Shown piece by piece: positions 8,690-15,460 of a stretch of 34,716 nucleotides of DNA. Position numbers and translations under genes: made by a program. Below the pieces are notes generated by a model. It did not search any database. It was not told the origin of the DNA and saw only the letters and a list, made by a program, of their open reading frames with translations. The DNA comes from Clostridia bacterium (GTDB taxonomy: Bacteria; Bacillota; Clostridia; UBA1212), in contig JAGAKK010000019.1 in the NCBI GenBank assembly GCA_017625675.1, positions 1-34,716 on the forward strand. The letters are read 5' to 3'. Position 1 is the first letter of the stretch; the number at the start of each line of letters is the position of its first letter.

Positions 8690-10056
8690 CTTACGTTACC
8701 TACTGTTCTGGGGTACAAAATAACGTCTCTGATATTGCTGATACCTGTTACGTACATGAGGATTCTTTCAAAACCAAGGCCGAAACCGCTGTGAGGAACA
8801 GAACCGAATTTTCTGAGCTCAAGGTAATCAGTGTATGCGTCAAGATCCATATTGCGCTCTTTCATAGCAGAAAGGAGCTTGTCATAATCAGCCTCTCTCT
8901 CGCTGCAGCCGATAATCTCACCTACACCGGGAACAAGAAGGTCAGTAGCCGCAACGGTCTTTCCGTCGGGATTTTGCTTCATATAGAAGGACTTGATCGC
9001 CTTAGGATAGTTTATAATAAACACAGGCTTCTTGAATACTTCCTCGGTAATGTAGCGCTCGTGCTCTGTCTGGAGGTCACAACCCCAATCACAAGGATAA
9101 GCAAATTCCTTGTCAGCCTTTTTAAGGATATCAATAGCATCCGTATAATCAAGAACTGCAAAATCAGTTTCCACAAGGCTATTGAGCTTATCAAGAAGTC
9201 CCTTTTCAAAGTGTGCGTCAAAGAATGCAAGCTCGTCGGGACATTTCTTCAGAATATCCTTTATAATATATTTTATCATATCCTCTGCGATGGCGATAAT
9301 GTCGGGAAGCTCCGCAAATGCCACCTCAGGCTCAACGTGCCAGAACTCTGCAACGTGTCTGGGTGTATTACTGTTCTCAGCACGGAAGCTGGGACCGAAA
9401 GTATATATCTTTCCGAGAGCCATAGCCGCAACCTCGCCCTCAAGCTGTCCGGAAACAGAAAGACCTGCTTTCTTTCCGAAGAAGTCGTTGGCATAATACT
9501 CTTGCTCGTCCTTATACTCTGTGTCAAAGCCGTGGGTAGTTACTCTGAACACCTCGCCTGCGCCCTCGCAGTCACTGCCTGTAATAAGAGGAGTGTGAAT
9601 ATATACGTAGCCTCTGTCCTGGAAATAAGTGTGAATAGTGTTCGCCATAACGGAACGCACACGGAATACTGCATTGAAAGTATTGGTTCTCACACGAAGA
9701 TGAGGCATAGTTCTCAAAAACTCAAGGGTATGACGCTTTTTCTGGAGAGGATAATCCAAAGGACACTCTCCCAGCACCTCAATAGAAGTTGCATTGATTT
9801 CTGCGCCGCCCTGTCTTGCGGGAACTGCAACACCCTTTACGCAAACGGAAGTACCAAGTCTAAGTGCGTTCTCGTAGCCTGACATAACAGCCTTGTCGAT
9901 AACGATCTGCAAATGCTTAAGTGAAGTACCGTCATTGATCTCCAGGAAAGCCACGTTCTTTGAATCTCTGGACGTACGCACCCATCCGCAGACTGTCACT
10001 TCTTTATCAATATATGAAGCATCGTTCATTACGTCTTTTATATCAATGTGTTTCAA
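8686..10056 (-). CDS. asnS: Asparaginyl-tRNA synthetase
   Basis: Class II aminoacyl-tRNA synthetase charging tRNA-Asn with asparagine in the cytosol. The 456 residues carry an N-terminal OB-fold anticodon-binding domain (about 1-105, VTVCGWVRTSRDSKNVAFLEIND), class II motif 2 (FRAENSNTPRHVAEFWHVEPE) and motif 3 (GFGLGFERILMYVTGISNIRD), ending LYPRTVGNVR as AsnRS does. Length is normal. The start is TTG at 10054-10056, preceded by GGGAGGG at 8 bases; the following residues MKHIDIKD fit the family, and no ATG lies nearby in frame. A SigA promoter sits just upstream. The stop overlaps the start of the alpha-galactosidase. Confidence 0.97.
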   Translation of the reverse strand: MKHIDIKDVMNDASYIDKEVTVCGWVRTSRDSKNVAFLEINDGTSLKHLQIVIDKAVMSGYENALRLGTSVCVKGVAVPARQGGAEINATSIEVLGECPLDYPLQKKRHTLEFLRTMPHLRVRTNTFNAVFRVRSVMANTIHTYFQDRGYVYIHTPLITGSDCEGAGEVFRVTTHGFDTEYKDEQEYYANDFFGKKAGLSVSGQLEGEVAAMALGKIYTFGPSFRAENSNTPRHVAEFWHVEPEVAFAELPDIIAIAEDMIKYIIKDILKKCPDELAFFDAHFEKGLLDKLNSLVETDFAVLDYTDAIDILKKADKEFAYPCDWGCDLQTEHERYITEEVFKKPVFIINYPKAIKSFYMKQNPDGKTVAATDLLVPGVGEIIGCSEREADYDKLLSAMKERNMDLDAYTDYLELRKFGSVPHSGFGLGFERILMYVTGISNIRDVILYPRTVGNVR

Positions 10057-10091
10057 AATAAAACCCTCCCAATTGAAAGATATACTTTTAG

Positions 10092-10121
10092 ATTATATCC
10101 CTTATAAAAGGGCTTTGTCAA
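10092..10121 (-). promoter_or_regulatory. SigA-type promoter of asnS with palindromic spacer
   Basis: Minus strand: -35 TTGACA (10116-10121, perfect), 18-base spacer, -10 TATAAT (10092-10097, perfect). The spacer contains CCCTT-TTAT-AAGGG, a palindrome placed where a repressor could block polymerase. A T-box leader would be usual for a synthetase gene in Firmicutes, but only 35 bases separate the -10 from the start codon, so none fits here. Confidence 0.8.
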
Positions 10122-10126
10122 GTAAA

Positions 10127-11992
10127 TTACACAGAGTCCTTTATCGCCTTTGGAAAAGAAACAACAGCTTTAAAGAGGTCGCCGTCAATTACAAGATCTA
10201 ATCTGCCTCCCTGTATTTCACAAAGACTGTCTGCAATCGCAAGTCCTAAGCCGTTGCCCTCAGAGTTTCTTGACGAATCCCCACGTATAAAACGTTCCTT
10301 TAGTTCTTCAGCAGATATTTCCAAAGACTCTTTTGATGTATTTTTAAACACAATTTTTATTTCATTATCATACTCCTCAACACTGATATAAACCCTTGTA
10401 TTTTCCAAAGCATATTTTAATATATTACTCATCAAATTATCCAAAATACGCCATGTTTTTCTTCCGTCTGCCAAAATTTCAGACGTATTCTCCGCTTCTT
10501 TAGAAACAATTACAAGTCCCTTTTCTGAAAACCTTGACTCATACTCGCCTATCGCCTGCAATACCATAACACCCACGTTACAGGGCTCAATTTTAAGCTC
10601 CGTATTGCCGCTGGTGGCCTTTGACACTTCAATAAGGTCCTCAATGAGTCTTTTTAGCCTTTCCGATTGCCTCAAAAGAACAACCGAATATTCTTTAATA
10701 TTTTCATTATCACATTTCTCCTTGGATATAAGGTCAGAATAGTTGATAATTGACGTTAACGGTGTTTTTATGTCATGTGACACATTGGTAATCAACTCTG
10801 TTTTCATTCTTTCGCTCTTAAGTCGTTCCTCAACGGCTACATTCATTCCCACACCTATTCTGTTAAGCGCTTCTCCATGCTTTTTTACTGCCCCTATCAT
10901 TTTCTGAGTATCCACTCTGTAACTAAAATCTCCTGATGCAAGGGCTTCTCCGCCTCTTATAAGTTTCTTGGCCATTACCGCAACAGCCACCGTTACACCG
11001 AAAAGCACCAACTTTTCAACAAACCAAAATATCATTAAATTGTCAGGCTCCCAGGCATTGGCAACCAGTACAATTGCCTCAATAATTGCAACTGCAAAAA
11101 ACAAAACAGCAACACGCCACACTGAAGGAATATGCTTTAATGCTTTAAAAAATAATTTAAATAATTTAAACAGTACTGTATTTCTCCACCATTTGCCAAG
11201 CTTTATCCTCAGTGCAAAGCTCATACACCAACCGGTGACGATAGCAAGAACCACCACCAGTCCTGCGCCTATAACAACAAAGGCTCCAAGGTCTCCAAAG
11301 TTGTAACTAAATTTCCACACTGCACATAAGACAACAAGACTACAGATTCCTGTTACAGCGGTTACAAGGTCAAACGGAATATTTGTACCCCAGCCCGCAA
11401 CAACATTACCGTCTTCGCTCCGTCTTCCCGAAACACACATGAGATTCACAAAAGAAAACGCAGCAAGTCCCATCAGCACAAGACACAATGCAGGTAACAA
11501 TATGCGAACATTATACATAATATCAACGACCTTATCCGCCGTGTAGTAATAGTCCTTCACTTTAAAATTTTCTGCCAGCGCAATTGTAACAGTGTACGTT
11601 TTTTCTGTTTTAGATTCAGAACTTTCAAAAAAATACTGTTTAGAAAAAACGTTATCACTCTTATGATTTTCTTTATCCCCAAACTCAGCCACAACTGCAC
11701 CCGACTCTTCTTCAACCAAGGCATAAGTAATGTTTGATTCCTTGAGATATAATTCAATATTATAAAAATCCCCTTTTTCAGCTGCTTCTGCCACGAATAA
11801 CGCGTCATACCAGACGTGTGAAGAAAATGCCTCCTTTTTGAAAATCTCCCTGTCTGTTATATATACATTTTCAGACAGCATAAACGCTGTGGCAAGCCCC
11901 GACAACACAAAAAGCGTCACAGATATTATAAAAATTATAAAGCACAATGCTTTTGCCCACGTGCGGTAAATTAATCCTTTTCTATATTTCAT
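10127..11992 (-). CDS. Membrane sensor histidine kinase
   Basis: Sensor of a two-component system: autophosphorylates on His and passes phosphate to the response regulator encoded upstream. The 621-residue protein has a TM helix at about 14-38, an extracytoplasmic sensor region of about 110 residues (40-155), then further TM segments near 163-186, 207-228, 236-259, 293-312 and 320-341. A HAMP-like stretch follows (KLIRGGEALASGDFSYRV, 343-360), then the H box SHDIKTPLTSI with H406, an N box near NILKYALENTRVYI and a G box GNGLGLAIADS. The ATG overlaps the regulator stop by 4 bases (ATGA). Six membrane passes are more than the usual two, so the membrane part itself may sense the signal. The ligand is unknown; VanS-like cell-envelope sensing would fit the neighbours. 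Confidence 0.93.
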   Translation of the reverse strand: MKYRKGLIYRTWAKALCFIIFIISVTLFVLSGLATAFMLSENVYITDREIFKKEAFSSHVWYDALFVAEAAEKGDFYNIELYLKESNITYALVEEESGAVVAEFGDKENHKSDNVFSKQYFFESSESKTEKTYTVTIALAENFKVKDYYYTADKVVDIMYNVRILLPALCLVLMGLAAFSFVNLMCVSGRRSEDGNVVAGWGTNIPFDLVTAVTGICSLVVLCAVWKFSYNFGDLGAFVVIGAGLVVVLAIVTGWCMSFALRIKLGKWWRNTVLFKLFKLFFKALKHIPSVWRVAVLFFAVAIIEAIVLVANAWEPDNLMIFWFVEKLVLFGVTVAVAVMAKKLIRGGEALASGDFSYRVDTQKMIGAVKKHGEALNRIGVGMNVAVEERLKSERMKTELITNVSHDIKTPLTSIINYSDLISKEKCDNENIKEYSVVLLRQSERLKRLIEDLIEVSKATSGNTELKIEPCNVGVMVLQAIGEYESRFSEKGLVIVSKEAENTSEILADGRKTWRILDNLMSNILKYALENTRVYISVEEYDNEIKIVFKNTSKESLEISAEELKERFIRGDSSRNSEGNGLGLAIADSLCEIQGGRLDLVIDGDLFKAVVSFPKAIKDSV

Positions 11993-12684
11993 TTATTCAG
12001 CACCTCCATTTTGTATCCCTGACCCCAGACAACCTTTATATACCTTGGTTCTGCTGGGTCTATCTCTATTTTCTCCCTGAGATGGCGAATATGGACCGCC
12101 ACTGTATTTTCACTGCCAAATGGCTCGTCAGCCCATACTCTCAGATACAAGTCCTTAGGTGAAAAAACGCGCCCCGGTTCTGACATCAGAAGCTTTAATA
12201 TATCATACTCTTTTGGTGTAAGGGCTATATATTCACCGTCAACAGTTACAGTTTTTGACTTATCATTGAGACATATTCCGCCAATAATCACTTCTTCATC
12301 GTCCTTCGCTCCGCTACCCAGCTGCATATATCTTCTCAACTGAGACTTCACCCGAGCAATAACCTCTGCAGGGTTAAATGGCTTTGTAATGTAATCGTCA
12401 GCACCTACGTTAAGTCCCAGTATCTTATCCGTATCCTCACTTTTTGCGGTAAGAAGTATTATCGGTACGTTGCTGAACTGTCTTATTTCTGCCATTGCCG
12501 AAATACCGTCTTTTTGTGGCATCATTATATCCATTATCACCAGATGAATACTTTTACGTTTCACAATATCAATTGCCGCGTTGCCGTTGCCCGCCTCAAA
12601 AATACAATACTCCGAAGACGACAGATATATCTTAAGAGCATTTACAATATCTCTCTCGTCATCACAAATTAAAATATTATACAT
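11989..12684 (-). CDS. OmpR/PhoB-family response regulator
   Basis: DNA-binding partner of the kinase downstream. The 231-residue protein has a complete receiver: acidic pair D8/D9, phosphoacceptor D52 (VIMDIMMPQKDG), T79 in LLTAK and K101 in ITKPF. A winged-helix output domain (about 130-228) ends in the typical VWGQGYKMEV. The ATG at 12682-12684 follows AGGAGG. The gene is first in a two-gene operon with the kinase. A pair of 11-base-period repeats lies upstream, as expected for autoregulation by this family. Confidence 0.95.
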   Translation of the reverse strand: MYNILICDDERDIVNALKIYLSSSEYCIFEAGNGNAAIDIVKRKSIHLVIMDIMMPQKDGISAMAEIRQFSNVPIILLTAKSEDTDKILGLNVGADDYITKPFNPAEVIARVKSQLRRYMQLGSGAKDDEEVIIGGICLNDKSKTVTVDGEYIALTPKEYDILKLLMSEPGRVFSPKDLYLRVWADEPFGSENTVAVHIRHLREKIEIDPAEPRYIKVVWGQGYKMEVLNK

Positions 12685-12749
12685 ATATCATTCCTCCTCA
12701 CAACAGTATTGTAGCACTATAATTTATTAAAAATAAATAGCCTGAATTA

Positions 12750-12767
12750 TTAAGATTTTCTTAAGAT
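12750..12767 (-). promoter_or_regulatory. OmpR-type direct repeat site upstream of the response regulator
   Basis: TTAAGAT occurs at 12750-12756 and 12761-12767 (plus-strand reading), an exact 11-base period, one helical turn, as used by OmpR/PhoB-family dimers. It lies 66 bases upstream of the regulator start. A weak -10, TACAAT, is visible closer to the gene with no good -35, consistent with activator dependence. A related sequence lies in front of the other regulator at 25734-25759. Confidence 0.5.
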
Positions 12768-12784
12768 TTCCCTTCAACAATAAC

Positions 12785-12809
12785 AAAAGGGCCGGAATTT
12801 CTCCGACCC
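12785..12809 (-). terminator. Rho-independent terminator after the L,D-transpeptidase gene
   Basis: On the minus strand GGGTCGGA (12802-12809) pairs with TCCGGCCC (12789-12796), with one T-G wobble and a 5-base loop, followed by TTTTGTTATT. It starts 18 bases after the stop of the gene at 12828. Confidence 0.8.
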
Positions 12810-12827
12810 TACTGTCTTTTAATTATT

Positions 12828-13427
12828 TTATTCCTTTCCTCTCACGATTTCAATCTCAGTGTCCTCGTTTATAAGGAACAATGCCTTCAGCATGTATTCC
12901 TCAGGAAGTCCCACACAACCTGCAGTGCCTGTGAAAGTAAGATTTACGCAGTGAAGAAAAATGCAGGAACCCTTGCCGTCAACAGGATTTTCTTTGTTAT
13001 ATCCAATGAAAGAAACGTAATTGTATGCAACGGGATAATCAATAAGATGCTCGCAACGTGCCGCATCCCAGCTTTCAGGCATTTCTCTTGAGTCAACCAT
13101 ATCGTTAAAGGGAGCTGTGTTAAAGTCTCCGTTCCAATAATCATATTCGTCAAGAACCTTATAGGGCATCTGCATTCTGACCTCAGTTTCCTTGCCATCG
13201 CCTAAATCCATTTTTATACTTTCAGGCACGTGAAGCAATCCAAAGCACTTACCCATTTTAAACGTTCCGATAGGAGTCGTACCGTCTCCTTCCACACGGT
13301 CCTCAGACACACCGTTTCTGCCAACGGTTCCCCTGGTATGAAAAACCAGCTTATCATCGCAATACGCATAGAATTCACAATACGGAGCGCCGTTTTTGTC
13401 TCCTACAACCAAAAATTTTGTTTTCAC
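12828..13427 (-). CDS. L,D-transpeptidase/YkuD-fold protein (COG3786 type), no signal peptide
   Basis: The family cross-links or trims peptidoglycan stem peptides through a Cys-based L,D-transpeptidase reaction. The 199-residue protein contains the core signature: GDGTTPIGTF at 47-56, IFLHC with H159 and TAGCVGLP with candidate catalytic C171, spaced like the HX(n)S/T-x-GC motif of YkuD domains. The start is GTG at 13425-13427 with AGGTG upstream; the next residues KTKFLVVGD are already domain sequence, so there is no room for a signal peptide or membrane anchor. That is unusual for a cell-wall enzyme, although the COG3786 branch often lacks one. It stands alone between two terminators, upstream of the two-component genes, so a link to envelope stress is possible but unproven. 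Confidence 0.85.
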   Translation of the reverse strand: MKTKFLVVGDKNGAPYCEFYAYCDDKLVFHTRGTVGRNGVSEDRVEGDGTTPIGTFKMGKCFGLLHVPESIKMDLGDGKETEVRMQMPYKVLDEYDYWNGDFNTAPFNDMVDSREMPESWDAARCEHLIDYPVAYNYVSFIGYNKENPVDGKGSCIFLHCVNLTFTGTAGCVGLPEEYMLKALFLINEDTEIEIVRGKE

Positions 13428-13463
13428 AAAATCACCTCGTCAATAATATTTTACACATAACAA

Positions 13464-13491
13464 CCGCCTCCCCGTCATTTCAGGAAGGCGG
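13464..13491 (-). terminator. Probable terminator after the lipoprotein pair
   Basis: CCGCCT (13464-13469) pairs with AGGCGG (13486-13491), extended by 2 more pairs after one mismatch. On the minus strand it is followed by TTGTTATG, a weak T-tract. A second short hairpin (ATCTGAT/ATCAGAT, 13504-13522) overlaps the lipoprotein stop codon. Confidence 0.6.
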
Positions 13492-13516
13492 CGAAATTAA
13501 ATCATCTGATAAAAGA

Positions 13517-15388
13517 TCAGATTCCGGGGCCGTAATAGTAGCCTGCGCGTCCGATAGGCGCTGCATCACCGGTCTTGTAGAAACCAAAGAACTCACCTTC
13601 GGTGCAGTTATCGCTCCACTTGAAATTAAGAGATGCCTCTCCGGAAATTCCAAGGTCAGCCTTTGGAATAGAAACCATAAGCATATTCTTATGAACTCTG
13701 TAGGCAACCTCGCTCACAGGAGTTACGGAATAATTTTCACCGTCAGCAAGCTTTCCGAGGAAGAGCTTTCCGTTTTCGGGAGCCTTGTAATTAAGTACGT
13801 AATTATATCCGTTCCAACCGTTTGATTTGAGATTTGAAATAAAGAGATTCATCCAGTTATTTCCCTTAGCCTCAGTAATATCATTAACGGTCTTCACAAA
13901 GAAATATACGTTATTTGCGTCCTCAGTTACCTTCATCTCCGCAATATCGTTTCTACCGGTTTCGTCCTTATATCGCTCTGAACCGTAGCCAATGGCTTTT
14001 CTGTCTACAGTGTCGTTGGTGTAGTCCTTGTAATATGCAGGAACGTCATTCCACTGGGCAAAGCCGCCGTTCACGTCAATGGTGTATGCTTCTCTTGAAA
14101 CATTGTCCTCTGCGCCCTTGAATTTTCTGATATAGGAGATCATCTGCATATAATAGTTGTCTCCGTAACCGCCCTCCATAGGTTCTGCATCACGGCTGGT
14201 GTTGGGGTCTGCGCAGTCGATAAACATAATAGGAGCATTGTCAGGACCTTTCTGTCTCTGTGCCACCCATTCGTTCCATCCGGTAATGGTGATTATCTGA
14301 GGATCCTGCTTGAGCGCCCACTCCCACTGCTCCGCAAAGTTGTATCCGTAAAGGTATGCGTTTTCAGAAGTATCATTAGCGCCGTCATGCCAGCTTCTTG
14401 TGTGGTCATTTGCTCCGTACCATGCAGTAGCACTGAATGAAACAGTCTCAAGATGCTGAGCAATAGAAACATTACAGATTTCTTTTTTTCCGTCAAGACC
14501 GTATACTGCAAGATCAGTAAGGTTTCTTCCGAATTCCATCCAGGGGAAACCGTCATCCTTTTTCTTCTCATTCGGCCACTGGTTAGCCTTAATACGGAAA
14601 AAGTCTTTTACTTCTTTTCTAAGAAGAACTTCGCTGTCGTCTCCTACGATCAAGGGCTTGCCGTCCCAGTTAAACCAGAGATGTGAATACTCAGGATGAG
14701 CCTTGTAGATGTCATCGTAGATTTTGTTCATAGTAACGCCGGAATTTGTATTTGTGTAGAATACAATCTTCGGAACGTCCCAGCCCTGCTTTGAATATTC
14801 ATCAAGCACGGAAAGCAATGTAAGAGCAGGTCCGCCCTCACCTGTATACGTATGGTGTTCACCGTTTGTAACGTCAAAGAAAAGAAAATCAATATCAGCA
14901 TCGGTGAGCATCTGGACGTGCTTTCTCATAACCCATTCATCACGTGACTTATAGTATCCGAACATAGGCTTGCCCCAGAAATGATGCTTTCCGAGACCTC
15001 CGCCGCCTGCATTCATCCAGGCTTTTTCAGACGTTAACGCCTCGGGATTCTGCGCTATAATAGAGTTATCATGGAGAGTAGATCCGCCCTCTTCACCAAG
15101 CCAGAGGAAATAGAAAATTCCCACGTATTTATCTTCTTTTTTTGCTGTTGTTTCACTGTTCTTCGTAACGACGCGGCCCAAAGAGTCCGTGGCATTCAAA
15201 GAGCTTAACTTATATTCAACAGAATTGACGTAATTGTCATCATCTGTGTCTATTACTACAGGCTTATCAAGCGCAATAGGTGTGGCAGAAGGTTTCTTCG
15301 GATTATCATCGTCATCCTTACAGCCAAACATGGATAACACCATGCATAATGACATCATTAACGCGAAAGTATTTTTAATAAATTTCAT
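13517..15388 (-). CDS. Surface lipoprotein: GH99/WbsX-like domain plus CBM9-like domain
   Basis: Probable extracellular lipoprotein acting on a glycan; exact activity unknown. The 623-residue protein starts with a lipoprotein-type signal (MKFIKNTF..., hydrophobic core, Cys at 23 then DDDD), a short linker, then a TIM-barrel-like domain starting near KYVGIFYFLWLGE, containing HHFWGKPMFGYY, FLFFDVTN, and ITGWNEWVAQRQ, the last resembling the WNEW motif of GH99/WbsX (PF14307-like) proteins. The last 190 residues (from about AYTIDVNGGFAQW) look like a CBM9-like fold (NDIAEMKVTEDANNVYFFVKT). The ATG follows AGAGGTG. Its closest relative is the next gene, 72 bases upstream, so this is a tandem duplication. 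The lipobox is loose. Catalysis is inferred from the conserved Glu in WNEW only. Confidence 0.75.
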   Translation of the reverse strand: MKFIKNTFALMMSLCMVLSMFGCKDDDDNPKKPSATPIALDKPVVIDTDDDNYVNSVEYKLSSLNATDSLGRVVTKNSETTAKKEDKYVGIFYFLWLGEEGGSTLHDNSIIAQNPEALTSEKAWMNAGGGGLGKHHFWGKPMFGYYKSRDEWVMRKHVQMLTDADIDFLFFDVTNGEHHTYTGEGGPALTLLSVLDEYSKQGWDVPKIVFYTNTNSGVTMNKIYDDIYKAHPEYSHLWFNWDGKPLIVGDDSEVLLRKEVKDFFRIKANQWPNEKKKDDGFPWMEFGRNLTDLAVYGLDGKKEICNVSIAQHLETVSFSATAWYGANDHTRSWHDGANDTSENAYLYGYNFAEQWEWALKQDPQIITITGWNEWVAQRQKGPDNAPIMFIDCADPNTSRDAEPMEGGYGDNYYMQMISYIRKFKGAEDNVSREAYTIDVNGGFAQWNDVPAYYKDYTNDTVDRKAIGYGSERYKDETGRNDIAEMKVTEDANNVYFFVKTVNDITEAKGNNWMNLFISNLKSNGWNGYNYVLNYKAPENGKLFLGKLADGENYSVTPVSEVAYRVHKNMLMVSIPKADLGISGEASLNFKWSDNCTEGEFFGFYKTGDAAPIGRAGYYYGPGI

Positions 15389-15460
15389 TGTGTCACCTCT
15401 AATGATTTTGTGGTATGTTTATGGTATCATATCGTCAATATTTTTTCAATACCTTTGTTG

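Noticed and set aside
8791-9882. Plus-strand ORF of 363 codons
   Set aside because: It lies wholly opposite asnS, whose minus-strand product has full class II motifs; no ribosome site or recognisable domain on the plus strand.
15389-15460. Separate promoter for the shorter lipoprotein
   Set aside because: A TTGACA and a TATGAT occur but not at workable spacing to each other, so I could not support one.
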